Shown here piece by piece: positions 34,925-43,935 of a stretch of DNA of 64,000 nucleotides. A program made the translations under genes and the position numbers. Position 1 is the first letter of the stretch. Each line of letters starts with the position of its first letter. The stretch lies in assembly GCF_030814475.1 (NCBI RefSeq), contig NZ_JAUSVF010000001.1, positions 703,001 through 767,000 of the forward strand, in the 5' to 3' direction. Source of the stretch: Pararhizobium capsulatum DSM 1112 (GTDB lineage Bacteria > Pseudomonadota > Alphaproteobacteria > Rhizobiales > Rhizobiaceae). Below the pieces are notes generated by a model, which had not been told where the DNA came from, made no database searches, and was given only the letters and a program-made list of their open reading frames with translations.

Positions 34925-36141
34925 AGGAAACTTCTCCCATGCAGGCCCGGTGCAATGCCCAGATGCCGGGCGACGGTTTCGCCGATGCCGGCAAAGCCGT
35001 TGATGATGCCGATGGAGCGTGGTGCGATGTCCGGCCCGAAAGCAAGCACCGGCACGCGCTCGCGGGTATGGTCTGTGCCGCGCCACGTCGGGTCGCAGCC
35101 GTGATCGGCGGTGATGATGGCGAGATCGCCGGGCTTCAGCTTGTCCTGGATTTCCGGCAGGCGCGCATCGAAGGCTTCGAGTGCCGCGGCATAGCCCGGC
35201 ACGTCGCGGCGATGGCCATACAGCATGTCGAAATCGACGAAATTGGTGAAAACGAGATCGCCATCCTCGGCCTCGTCCATGGCCTTCAGCGTGGCATCGA
35301 ACAGCGCCATGTTGCCATTGGCCTTGATGAGCCGGCCAATGCCCTGATGGGCGAAGATGTCAGCGACCTTGCCGACGGCATGCACAGTGCGGCCGGCCGC
35401 CGTCAGCCGGTCGAGCAGCGTCGGTTCGGGCGGCAACACGGAATAATCGCGCCTGTTGCCGGTGCGGCTGAAATTGGCTGGTGATGTGCCGATGAACGGG
35501 CGGGCGATCACCCGGCCGATATTATGGTCGTCGAGCAGGCGGCGCACGACGTGACAGAATTCGAGCAGACGATCGAGGCCGAAGGTCTCCTCGTGGGCGG
35601 CAATCTGAAAGACGGAATCCGAGGATGTGTAGCAGATCGGCTTGCCGGTGCGCATATGCTCCTCGCCGCAGCGGTCGATGATGTCCGTGCCCGAGGCATG
35701 GCAGTTGCCAAGAATGCCCGGAACATCGCCTTCGCGACAGATCGCCTCGACCAGTTCCGACGCAAAGGCATCGCCCTCGGTCGGGAAGTAACCCCAGTCG
35801 AAACGGACCGGCGTGCCGGCGATTTCCCAATGGCCGGAGGGCGTGTCCTTGCCGCGCGAAACTTCGCTTGCCGCGCCATAAACCCCGGTTGCGGCTTCAT
35901 CGACGGACAAACCTGCCGGTATGCCGCCGGTCGCAAGTCTTGCCGCATGGACAAGGCCAAGCGCAGTCATGTTGGGGATATTCAGCGGTCCTTCGCGTAA
36001 TCCCGGGCGATCGCCAGCACCAGCGGCACAGAATTCGGCGATATGACCAAGCGTATCGGCACCCTCGTCGCCGAAGGCGGCTGCATCCGGCGCGTTGCCG
36101 ATACCGAAGGAATCAAGAACGAAGAGAAACACGCGCGCCAT
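34921..36141 (-). CDS. deoB: Phosphopentomutase
   Basis: A 406-residue alkaline-phosphatase-superfamily mutase that interconverts ribose or deoxyribose 1- and 5-phosphates. [13 protein letters not shown] holds metal ligands; [10 protein letters not shown] carries the phosphorylated Thr; [18 protein letters not shown] completes the metal site. It is the first gene of deoB-add-upp and links the phosphorylases to DeoC. Confidence 0.96.
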   Translation of the reverse strand: MARVFLFVLDSFGIGNAPDAAAFGDEGADTLGHIAEFCAAGAGDRPGLREGPLNIPNMTALGLVHAARLATGGIPAGLSVDEAATGVYGAASEVSRGKDTPSGHWEIAGTPVRFDWGYFPTEGDAFASELVEAICREGDVPGILGNCHASGTDIIDRCGEEHMRTGKPICYTSSDSVFQIAAHEETFGLDRLLEFCHVVRRLLDDHNIGRVIARPFIGTSPANFSRTGNRRDYSVLPPEPTLLDRLTAAGRTVHAVGKVADIFAHQGIGRLIKANGNMALFDATLKAMDEAEDGDLVFTNFVDFDMLYGHRRDVPGYAAALEAFDARLPEIQDKLKPGDLAIITADHGCDPTWRGTDHTRERVPVLAFGPDIAPRSIGIINGFAGIGETVARHLGIAPGLHGRSFL

Positions 36142-36323
36142 TGTTCACCTGAAAGTCTCCACCCGATTGCGGCACGCATCACTTGCCGCGTGTCACTTTC
36201 GTTGGCTGTTCGACCCGAAGCCGCAGGCTTCGCAAATCCAAGCCATAGGCGGCCGATTGCCATTTTTCCGAAGGCAACGGATACCGTGCTCGGGTGAGGA
36301 TTGCAAATGGCCGCAGGCGCAGT

Positions 36324-36932
36324 TTAGGCCGGGCAGTCCTTGCAGGTGATCTGCTCACCCAGCCGCTGCTGGTAGTAATAGGTCTTGGAGATGGGGATTT
36401 CGTGGGTGGATTTGGAAAGGGTTGGCGACATCAGCATCAGGTTGTGCCGCACGAGTAGTTCCGAGCGCACCACGAAAGTATCCACCAGCGACAGCTCGGA
36501 CGGAATATCTGCAGTTGTTCCCGCCTTGTATGGCGCTTTTCCAGCTTCGTCGCGTGACCAGACCACGGTTCCCTTCCCGGCTGCCGAAACCTTGATGCCC
36601 GTGATCTTCAGGGAGTAGTTGTCGACCGAGTAGGGCGCCATCGCCGCCCTGACGACCTCCTTCATGCCATCGAGCGTAGAGATGCTCACTTCCTTCTTCT
36701 GGGTCAGAAGGTCGGCGACAGTGCTCGATGCATGGGCAACCTTACGGCTAACGCCGACGCCGACGGAGATTTCGAAGGCCCCGAGATAACCCATCAGCAG
36801 CAGCGGGATGATGATGGCGAATTCAACGGAGCCGATGCCCTGCCGATCGCCGATCAAGGCGCCGAGGCGACTGTTGAAGAAACGGGTTGCCAGACGCTGC
36901 TTGAGATTTGCCGCGGCGGTTTTCATCATCAA
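36324..36932 (-). CDS. TadE-like pilus assembly protein (distal)
   Basis: A 202-residue type II membrane protein. A prepilin-like region with GIGSVEFAIIIPLLL (residues 31-48) is followed by a membrane span and a large periplasmic domain ending in a Cys pair (CKDCPA). The Glu five residues after the Gly matches pseudopilin processing by a CpaA-type peptidase. It overlaps the upstream TadE-like gene by 4 bp. It is part of the minus-strand arm of the Tad locus. Confidence 0.85.
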   Translation of the reverse strand: MMMKTAAANLKQRLATRFFNSRLGALIGDRQGIGSVEFAIIIPLLLMGYLGAFEISVGVGVSRKVAHASSTVADLLTQKKEVSISTLDGMKEVVRAAMAPYSVDNYSLKITGIKVSAAGKGTVVWSRDEAGKAPYKAGTTADIPSELSLVDTFVVRSELLVRHNLMLMSPTLSKSTHEIPISKTYYYQQRLGEQITCKDCPA

Positions 36933-37552
36933 TACGCCTCGTTGACGACGGTGTTTGTCGCCACCATGAGGTAATCATGGGGCATGGAGCTTCCGGCCGA
37001 CCGCAGCTTGGTTACATAGGGGCGGACAAGGTCCGTCATGACCTCCCAGCGATAATAGCTGCGCACGACATTGATCTTCTCAGCACCGCCGGGAGTGAAG
37101 ACGGTGGCGGTGTTCAAGTCGGTGCCGGTACGCGGAATTTCCGTGGGGATATCGGCGAAGGTCGTGAAGCTGCGAACATCGATATAAAGCCGATCCGTAT
37201 CGCAGCTCAGGAAAAAGGAGATTTCGTCGCAATAGAGTTCGCGGAACTGGTCCTTGGTCTTGTCGGTGGTGCGACCGAGGCCGAAGGTGACTTCGCCTGT
37301 TCTGATCTTGCGCGCCATGGTGTCGTTGGCATTGGCCAGCACCTGTTCGCCGAAGAACGCGACGAATGTTTCGATCGACGCAAATGTCACAACAAAAAAC
37401 GGAAGGGCCAGGATGGCAAATTCAATGGCCGTCGCGCCACCTTTTTCCCGGGCCAAACGACGAAACAGGCCGGCCGGCCGCATAGGCTTTGCCTTGCCGG
37501 TTTTCGCAGCTGTGTTTTCAGCAATGACCTGCTGGTTTTCCGTACCGTTCAT
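36929..37552 (-). CDS. TadE-like pilus assembly protein (proximal)
   Basis: A 207-residue pseudopilin-like protein. GGATAIEFAILALPFFVV carries the processing and membrane segment, very like that of the Flp pilin. A periplasmic domain with two Cys (YCDEISFFLSC) follows. GAGAGGG lies before the ATG at 37552; upstream in-frame extensions are not pilin-like. It is cotranscribed with the second TadE-like gene. Confidence 0.85.
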   Translation of the reverse strand: MNGTENQQVIAENTAAKTGKAKPMRPAGLFRRLAREKGGATAIEFAILALPFFVVTFASIETFVAFFGEQVLANANDTMARKIRTGEVTFGLGRTTDKTKDQFRELYCDEISFFLSCDTDRLYIDVRSFTTFADIPTEIPRTGTDLNTATVFTPGGAEKINVVRSYYRWEVMTDLVRPYVTKLRSAGSSMPHDYLMVATNTVVNEAY

Positions 37553-37681
37553 CGGTGGGCCCTCTCGTCTTGAAAGGACTATAGGAATTGAGCGTTGATA
37601 AATCGTATGCATGGCACATTCGAATTTGAATGGTGCCGCATACCTTTCGCTAAGCATTCAGCAACGGCGAAAGGGTCTGAT

Positions 37682-38107
37682 TTAGTTTTTGGCGGCGGCC
37701 CGGTCTGCGTGCACTTCACAATTTGGCGTGCAGGAGAGCACCGAGCGTTGCGTCTGGCGATAGACGCGAACCGTATTGCCCTCGTCGATCGACACGAGAA
37801 TGCGTTCATCGACAAGCGCATTTCCATCGGCATCAAGAATAACGAGATTTGTCGTACCGAAGGCTCGGCCTGTGAGGACGATGGTCCGGGCATCCGCGAC
37901 CGTTGCGTCGGCGACGTCGGAATTGCCGATGATGACCTTGGCGACGGGCCGGTCGAGTTTCAGGACACGCGCGTGATCCATATAGACGCGCATCATGTCT
38001 TCCTCTTCCTGCGCGAAGGAAGCAGCGGGCATGACAATAGTCAGGGCAAGACCCGCCAGGGCAGGCAGCGCCCAGGCGGCACAAAGTGCGAACGTGTTCG
38101 ATTTCAT
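37682..38107 (-). CDS. Stand-alone CpaC-type pilus N-terminal domain protein
   Basis: A 141-residue exported protein. A signal peptide (to about ASFAQ, residue 33) precedes a single copy of the type II/III secretion pilus N-terminal domain: ARVLKLDRPVAKVIIGNSDVADATV...TIVLTGRAFGTTNLVILDADG. The same pattern is in residues 55-125 of the CpaC secretin nearby, but here no secretin barrel follows. The C terminus has a Cys pair (LSCTPNCEV). It may assist secretin assembly in the periplasm; that is inference. Confidence 0.85.
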   Translation of the reverse strand: MKSNTFALCAAWALPALAGLALTIVMPAASFAQEEEDMMRVYMDHARVLKLDRPVAKVIIGNSDVADATVADARTIVLTGRAFGTTNLVILDADGNALVDERILVSIDEGNTVRVYRQTQRSVLSCTPNCEVHADRAAAKN

Positions 38108-38426
38108 GACAGTTCCCCGACGGATATTGACGGCAGAGCATCGCCGGTTTTGGTGAATGAAGGGTTAATTGCGCCGGTATCGTCCCGTGTCGTCGCTCGG
38201 ACAAGGTGTTTCTCAGGCTTTAGCGCGCCAAGGCCAGATCACGCGTTCAATTTTACACGTTCAGTTTGCGAGACATTTACCATACAAACCGGGATCAGGC
38301 CTTAACCGCGTGGTAACTTACTTCCTTAAGCGGTTTGAAATTGGCTCTCCTGTAGCTTTTGCCTCGACCGATCAACGGAAACAGTTGGCGGCAGTGCTGA
38401 ACAACAAGTGAAGTAGGAGAGATAAT
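38108..38426. other. Divergent promoter region before flp
   Basis: A 319-bp spacer between the stand-alone CpaC N-domain gene (leftward) and the Flp pilin gene (rightward). It is more AT-rich than its surroundings. A CtrA-like motif TTAA-N7-GTAAC is at 38302-38317. No other gene or strong hairpin is seen. Confidence 0.55.
38302..38317 (+). promoter_or_regulatory. Candidate CtrA-binding site upstream of flp
   Basis: TTAA-CCGCGTG-GTAAC differs at one base from the TTAA-N7-TTAAC consensus of the cell-cycle regulator CtrA, which controls the Flp pilin gene in Caulobacter. It lies 110 bp before the flp start. Confidence 0.4.
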
Positions 38427-38603
38427 ATGACCAAGCTTTTCACGCGTTTCATGAAGGATGAATCCGGCGCGACCGCCATCGAATACGGTCTGATCGCAGC
38501 CCTCATTTCCGTCGCTCTCATCACCGGCGCAACCGCCCTCGGTGACCAGCTCGACACCACGTTCAAGGACCTGTCGACGAAGCTCGACGACGCCGGCAAG
38601 TAA
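38427..38603 (+). CDS. flp: Flp/Fap type IVb pilin
   Basis: A 58-residue prepilin. The leader MTKLFTRFMKDESG is cleaved after Gly14, leaving ATAIEYGLIAALISVALIT, the conserved Flp motif with Glu5 and Tyr6 of the mature pilin. GGAGA precedes the ATG at 38427. The mature pilin of about 44 residues polymerises into the Flp pilus used for surface attachment. It is the first gene of the plus-strand tad operon. Confidence 0.97.
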   Translation: MTKLFTRFMKDESGATAIEYGLIAALISVALITGATALGDQLDTTFKDLSTKLDDAGK

Positions 38604-38624
38604 TTAGCTTATCCGCCTAGGATC

Positions 38625-38653
38625 AGGGCCGTCTCTTCAAAAGGGGCGGCCCT
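38625..38653 (+). terminator. Stem-loop after flp, possible attenuator
   Basis: AGGGCCG (38625-38631) pairs with CGGCCCT (38647-38653). No T run follows, so it may partly terminate or stabilise the abundant pilin mRNA rather than end the operon. Confidence 0.5.
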
Positions 38654-38741
38654 TGGCATTTGTGAATGGAGCTTTATCCAATCCTTAAGCGTCAAGCGTA
38701 ATGCTATCGACGAAATTCACTTTCACCTGTCTGGAAGAGCG

Positions 38742-39254
38742 ATGACGGAAGCCGCGATCTTTGTTGTATTTCCTCTCTGCCTCGCCATGGCAGCCTTTTC
38801 CGACCTCTTTACGATGACGATCCCGAACCGGGTATCGGCGATCCTGCTGGCGACCTTCGTCGTCGTGGCGCCCTTTGCCGGCCTCGGCCTTCAGGATATC
38901 GCCTTTCACGTCAGCGGCGGATTGATTGTCTTTGCGTTCTGTTTTGCGCTTTTTGCGCTCAACATCATGGGTGGGGGCGACGCGAAGCTTCTGACTGCTG
39001 CGGCAGTATGGTTCGGGTTCAACCATTCGCTCTTCCTGTTCCTGGCTTATGTCTCGATCTTCGGCGGTGTTCTGACGCTGGTCATCCTGGTTCTGCGAAA
39101 GCAGGAAAATGCGCTGCTGGCCTCCGGATTGCCGCTCCCGCATCTGCTGTTTACCGCAAAGAAGATCCCCTACGGCATCGCAATCGGTCTAGGCGGTTTC
39201 TTTGCCTACCCGTCTTCGCCGCTCATGATGGCCGTACTCGGACAGATGCAATAG
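38742..39254 (+). CDS. cpaA: Prepilin peptidase CpaA/TadV
   Basis: A 170-residue integral membrane aspartic protease with about five to six spans. One catalytic Asp lies in the conserved NIMGGGDAKLL motif; the other is in the FSDLFTMTIPNR segment near the N terminus. It removes the leader from Flp and the TadE-like pseudopilins. It corresponds to ctpB of Agrobacterium. Confidence 0.93.
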   Translation: MTEAAIFVVFPLCLAMAAFSDLFTMTIPNRVSAILLATFVVVAPFAGLGLQDIAFHVSGGLIVFAFCFALFALNIMGGGDAKLLTAAAVWFGFNHSLFLFLAYVSIFGGVLTLVILVLRKQENALLASGLPLPHLLFTAKKIPYGIAIGLGGFFAYPSSPLMMAVLGQMQ

Positions 39255-39390
39255 GTCAGGTCTATGTTTTGCGCCGTCCGACAGGGATGGTGACCATTCG
39301 TTAACCACACTGCTAAGCAACTCGTTAACCTTAATTACACCAATTTCAGATCATTCTGCCCCGACGTAATTCCGTGGGGCGGGAAAAAAC

Positions 39391-40209
39391 ATGAAACCGG
39401 TGCGCGTAATCATTCTGGCGGTGGCTGTCATTTCGGCAGGACTGGCCGGCTTTCTTGCCCTGAAGCTGACAGGTGGACGGACTGTCATCGCGGCTGGCGA
39501 GCCAGTCGTTGAAAAGGAACCGACAGTCAACGTGTTGGTCGCCAGCAAGAGCTTGCCCGTCGGCTCGCGGCTCGATGGCGATTCCATACGCTGGACGACC
39601 TGGCCCGAAAGCGGCCTCGTCGACGGATTGATCACCGACCAGAACCGTCCCAATGCCGTGACCGATCTGACCGGCGTCGTCGTGCGCATGCCGCTTTTCA
39701 ATGGCGAACCTGTCCGCCAGGAAAAGATTGCTGACGCCTCGTCCCGAATCATGTCTGCGCTGCTGCCCGCCGGCAAGCGTGCTGTCGCGACCGAAATCAC
39801 GGTTGCCACCGGCGCGGGGGGCTTCATCCTGCCGAACGACCGGGTCGACGTGATCATGGTGCGCAAGGCCGACACCGGCAGCTTCATCACTGAAACCGTC
39901 CTCAGCAATGTCCGCGTTCTGGCGATCGATCAGCAGATCGAGGAAAAAGAGGATGGGTCCAAATCCGTCGTCGGCACGACTGCGACGCTGGAGCTGACGC
40001 CGGACCAGTCCAAGGTCATGACGGTCGCCCAACAAATGGCCGATCGGCTGTCGCTGGCTCTGCGCAGCATCGCCGATGCGCAGGAGCCGGATACGGTTGC
40101 CGCCGATTATCTGCTCAGCGGCGACGGCCAGCCGGCCATTCAGGTCATCAAGTCGGGTTCTATCGTCAAGTCGGATGACGGCGTCGCCCAGGAAAGCAGC
40201 AACCAATGA
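39391..40209 (+). CDS. cpaB: Flp pilus assembly protein CpaB/RcpC
   Basis: A 272-residue periplasmic protein anchored by an N-terminal span (residues 5-24). The SAF-type domain (VNVLVASKSLPVGSRLDGDSIRW) is followed by the RcpC region (GFILPNDRVDVIMVRK). It overlaps cpaC by 4 bp. Two CGTTAACC copies at 39299 and 39323 lie before it. It is thought to stabilise the secretin. Confidence 0.93.
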   Translation: MKPVRVIILAVAVISAGLAGFLALKLTGGRTVIAAGEPVVEKEPTVNVLVASKSLPVGSRLDGDSIRWTTWPESGLVDGLITDQNRPNAVTDLTGVVVRMPLFNGEPVRQEKIADASSRIMSALLPAGKRAVATEITVATGAGGFILPNDRVDVIMVRKADTGSFITETVLSNVRVLAIDQQIEEKEDGSKSVVGTTATLELTPDQSKVMTVAQQMADRLSLALRSIADAQEPDTVAADYLLSGDGQPAIQVIKSGSIVKSDDGVAQESSNQ

Positions 40210-41774
40210 TCGCGCGGAAAATCAAAGTGAACCGGATTGTAAAAACTCTTCGCTCGTCCGTCGCCGGCGGTCTTGCTCTCTGCCTGGCCTTTTCCGGAAT
40301 GCCCGGCCAGGGTTTCTTCGCGCAGGCTGCAAGCGAATCCCTGGTTCGGATCGTCGATAGCGGTCCTGGCGTCAAGAAAACCATCAAGCTCGGCCTCAAC
40401 AAGGCGATCGTCGTTGACCTGCCGACGGATGCTCATGATATTCTCGTTGCCGATCCGACCCTTGCCGATGCGGTAACGCGCTCTTCACGGCGCATCTATC
40501 TGTTCGGCAAGACGGTCGGCCAGACGAATATTTTCGTCTTCGGACCCAACGGCGAGGAAATCGTCAGCCTGGATCTGGAAATCGAGCGCGACATCGCGGG
40601 GCTCGAGGCAAACCTGCGACGCTTCCTGCCGGAATCCGACATCAATGTCGAAATCATCTCCGACAACATCGTGCTGACGGGAACGGTTCGCACGCCGCTC
40701 GATTCGACCCGTGTCGTAGAGTTGGCCCAAGCCTTCCTCAAGGGCGGTGAAGCGACAACCCGCAATATTACGGCGCAGGGCAACAACGGCGATGCCGACA
40801 TCTTTGCCGAAGATCGGCAGACCTCCCAGATCGTCAATCTCCTGACGATCGAAGGCGAGGACCAGGTGATGCTGAAGGTGACGGTCGCCGAAGTGTCACG
40901 TCAGGTCCTGAAGCAGCTCGGGATCAGCGGCAACATCTACAGCGATACGAGCGGTGATGGAATCACGTTCAGAAATCCAGCCAATCTCGGGAACGCGATC
41001 AATCCCGTCGCTTCGGCGATAACTGGCGCGATCGGTTCGGGATCGATGAATTTCGCCAGTTATATCAATGCGATGGAGCAGGCTGGTGTCATGAGGACTC
41101 TGGCGGAGCCGAGTCTGACTGCTATATCCGGAAAAGAGGCAAAATTCTTCGTTGGTGGTGAATACCGTCTGCCGAGTGGACAGGAAATTAGTTCCACAAC
41201 TGTAAACGGTGTTCAGGTCCCAACTCTCACGCGTGAAACCACTGATGTCGAATACGGGGTTGAGCTGAACTTTAAGCCGGTCGTTCTCGGGCCTGGGCGT
41301 ATCGCGCTCGACATCGAAACGAACGTTTCGGAACCGACCTTCGAGGGGTCCAACGTGGTTGGCAATACCAACCGCGAGATTCCCGGTCAGACCTACATGT
41401 CGATCCGCAAGCGTGAGGCCTCCACCAGTGTCGAATTGCCATCCGGCGGTTCCATCGTCATCGGCGGCCTGATCCAGGACAATATTCGTCAGGCGATGTC
41501 CGGACTGCCGGGTGTCTCGAAGATCCCGATCTTCGGAACGCTCTTCCGCAGCAAGGATTTCGTTCGCAACGAGAGCGAACTGGTCATCATCGCGACGCCC
41601 TATCTGGTCAAGCCGGTGGCCCGCAGCGCCATTTCGCGGCCGGATGACAACTTCAATCCTACCGGTGACCTGTCAGGTTATTTCCTCGGCACCGTCAACC
41701 GCATCTATGGCAATGCCCAGGCGCACGCTCCGGCCGGCCAGTACCACGGCAATGTCGGCTTCATCTACAAATAG
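40206..41774 (+). CDS. cpaC: Flp pilus secretin CpaC/RcpA
   Basis: A 522-residue outer membrane secretin. A signal peptide (to about residue 40) is followed by the pilus N-terminal domain (LGLNKAIVVDLPTDAHDILV), a BON-like segment and the secretin domain with VEYGVELNFKPVVLGPGRI and the lipid-facing VELPSGGSIVIGGLIQDN motif. It forms the channel for the Flp pilus. Confidence 0.96.
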   Translation: MIARKIKVNRIVKTLRSSVAGGLALCLAFSGMPGQGFFAQAASESLVRIVDSGPGVKKTIKLGLNKAIVVDLPTDAHDILVADPTLADAVTRSSRRIYLFGKTVGQTNIFVFGPNGEEIVSLDLEIERDIAGLEANLRRFLPESDINVEIISDNIVLTGTVRTPLDSTRVVELAQAFLKGGEATTRNITAQGNNGDADIFAEDRQTSQIVNLLTIEGEDQVMLKVTVAEVSRQVLKQLGISGNIYSDTSGDGITFRNPANLGNAINPVASAITGAIGSGSMNFASYINAMEQAGVMRTLAEPSLTAISGKEAKFFVGGEYRLPSGQEISSTTVNGVQVPTLTRETTDVEYGVELNFKPVVLGPGRIALDIETNVSEPTFEGSNVVGNTNREIPGQTYMSIRKREASTSVELPSGGSIVIGGLIQDNIRQAMSGLPGVSKIPIFGTLFRSKDFVRNESELVIIATPYLVKPVARSAISRPDDNFNPTGDLSGYFLGTVNRIYGNAQAHAPAGQYHGNVGFIYK

Positions 41775-41786
41775 GCGGGAACGGAC

Positions 41787-42533
41787 ATGATCGACACGCT
41801 CTTCACGAACCGTTCCCATAAAAGGCTTCCGACCATGCGGTCCACTCAGCTTTCCAGTGCAGCCCGTTCCATCCGTCTCCTCGCGCTCGGCACGCTTCTT
41901 GTTGCCGGCGCCGGCCTTGTCGGTTGCGCGCGCGACGGCACGACGACCGGCTCGCTGCCGGACGACTACCGCACCCGCCATCCGATCGTGATCGCCGAGT
42001 CCGAACATGTCATCGACGTGCCGATCGCCTCCGGCGACCGGCGCCTCACCGCCGGTGCGCGGGACGTCATTCGCGGGTTCGCCCAGAGCTACAAGGGTTC
42101 CTCGACCGGGGTCGTACAGATTCTGCTGCCGTCCGGTTCGCCCAACGCTGCTGCTGCCGACACCATGCGCCGCGAAATCCGCAACACGCTCGCGTCGGCT
42201 GGCGTCCCGGCCAACAGGCTGGTCGAGACGCGATATCAGGCAGGGGACACCGGCGATGCTGCGCCTGTCCGGCTTCGCTACACGGCGATCACCGCGCAGA
42301 CCGAGCCATGCGGCCAGTGGCCGAGCGATCTCGCCCTCAACACGATGGAAAACAAGAACTACGAGAATTTCGGGTGTGCGACGCAGGCGAATATGGCTGC
42401 CCAGATCGCCAATCCAATGGATCTTCTCGGGCCGCGTGAAATGTCGCCGATAGATGCCGTACAGCGTGGTGAGGTTATCAAGGATTATCGCGGCACCAAT
42501 AGTGGCACGACCATCACCATCAACACGAACTGA
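41787..42533 (+). CDS. cpaD: Pilus assembly lipoprotein CpaD
   Basis: A 248-residue protein with a lipobox LVGC (Cys47 from this start). The later part contains PCGQWPSDLALNTMENKNYENFGCATQANMAAQI, typical of CpaD. An alternative ATG at 41835, with AAAGG upstream, would give a shorter and more usual signal peptide. It probably pilots or supports the secretin. Confidence 0.92.
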   Translation: MIDTLFTNRSHKRLPTMRSTQLSSAARSIRLLALGTLLVAGAGLVGCARDGTTTGSLPDDYRTRHPIVIAESEHVIDVPIASGDRRLTAGARDVIRGFAQSYKGSSTGVVQILLPSGSPNAAAADTMRREIRNTLASAGVPANRLVETRYQAGDTGDAAPVRLRYTAITAQTEPCGQWPSDLALNTMENKNYENFGCATQANMAAQIANPMDLLGPREMSPIDAVQRGEVIKDYRGTNSGTTITINTN

Positions 42534-42561
42534 CAGCCGCACGGCCTGACGGGATAGCACC

Positions 42562-43848
42562 ATGAGCGCGATTGACTACAAGATCGAGACCGGAGCGGAC
42601 GAAACGGAAGGTCTGGCTGAGGCGCGGACAGGTGATATCGATCACCTGCGGCCGTTGCCGCGGATTTCCGTGCACGCCTTCTGCGAGACCGAAGCCCTGC
42701 AACGGGTCATGGAGCGATGCGGTCACGACAGGCGCATGGCCAAGGTCACGATGCGCGTCAACAGCGGCACGATCGCCGCTGCCGCCAACATGTTCTCGAC
42801 CATGGCGACGCCAAACCTGATCATCCTGGAGACATCTACCGAGCCGCAGCATCTCATGGAAGAGCTTGCGCCGCTCGCCGCGGTCTGCGACCCGTCGACC
42901 AAGGTGGTGATCATTGGTCGCTATAACGATATTCCGCTCTATCGCGACCTGATCCGCAACGGCATTTCCGAATATATCGTGGCACCTGTCTCGATGCCGG
43001 AGGTTCTGGGCACCATCGCATCGATTTTCGTTGATCCGGACGCCGAGCCGCTTGGCCGTACGATTGCCTTTATCGGCGCCAAGGGTGGCGTAGGCTCCTC
43101 CACGCTCGCGCACAATTGCGCCTGGGGTATTTCCAACCTGTTCTCCACCGAAGTCGTCCTTGCCGATCTCGATCTCCCCTACGGAACCGCCAATATCAAT
43201 TTCGACCAGGATCCCCCGAGCGGGATCGCCGAGGCCGTATTTTCGCCGGAGCGGCTGGACGAGGTGTTCCTCGACCGCCTGTTGACCAAGTGCTCCGAGC
43301 GCCTCTCGCTTCTGGCGGCTCCCTCGATGCTTGATCGCGCCTATGATTTCGATCCGGCCGCCTTCCAGCCACTGACGGAACTCCTGCAGCGCAACGCGCC
43401 GGTCTCCGTGCTCGACGTGCCGCACCAGTGGTCGGAATGGACGCGCAATGTGCTCTCCGAAGCCGACGAAGTGGTCGTGACCGCCGTGCCGGACCTTGCC
43501 AACTTGCGCAATGCCAAGAACCTGTTCGATTGCCTGAAGAAGCTCAGGCCCAACGACAAGATGCCGCATCTGGTGCTCAACCAGGTCGGCATGCCGAAGC
43601 GGCCGGAGATTACGCCGGGTGATTTCTGCGATTCGCTGGAAATCGAGCCGGTGGCGATCATCCCGTTCGATGCTGTGTTGTTCGGCAATGCTGCCAACAG
43701 CGGACGCATGATCGCGGAAATCGACAAGAAGGCACCAATCGCCGAAACCCTGTCGCAGCTCGCGCATCTGGTGACCGGCCGTGCTGAAGTGAAGAAGGCA
43801 AAAAAGGGTGGCCTCGGCAAGATGTTGGGTCTGCTGGGTCGCAAGTAA
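42562..43848 (+). CDS. cpaE: CpaE/TadZ polar localisation ATPase
   Basis: A 428-residue protein of the MinD/ParA superfamily. A receiver-like N domain (residues 20-165) precedes the deviant Walker A FIGAKGGVGSSTLAHN. It places the Tad machine at the cell pole in related bacteria. The C terminus is basic (KKAKKGGLGKMLGLLGRK). Confidence 0.94.
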   Translation: MSAIDYKIETGADETEGLAEARTGDIDHLRPLPRISVHAFCETEALQRVMERCGHDRRMAKVTMRVNSGTIAAAANMFSTMATPNLIILETSTEPQHLMEELAPLAAVCDPSTKVVIIGRYNDIPLYRDLIRNGISEYIVAPVSMPEVLGTIASIFVDPDAEPLGRTIAFIGAKGGVGSSTLAHNCAWGISNLFSTEVVLADLDLPYGTANINFDQDPPSGIAEAVFSPERLDEVFLDRLLTKCSERLSLLAAPSMLDRAYDFDPAAFQPLTELLQRNAPVSVLDVPHQWSEWTRNVLSEADEVVVTAVPDLANLRNAKNLFDCLKKLRPNDKMPHLVLNQVGMPKRPEITPGDFCDSLEIEPVAIIPFDAVLFGNAANSGRMIAEIDKKAPIAETLSQLAHLVTGRAEVKKAKKGGLGKMLGLLGRK

Positions 43849-43935
43849 CAGGCGCCGGACTATCCGGCCAGAAGCGATGTGCCTCGAAGCGTCCGATAGA
43901 CGCGGAGGTTCCGGAACGTAGAGCGGGTTGAAAGC

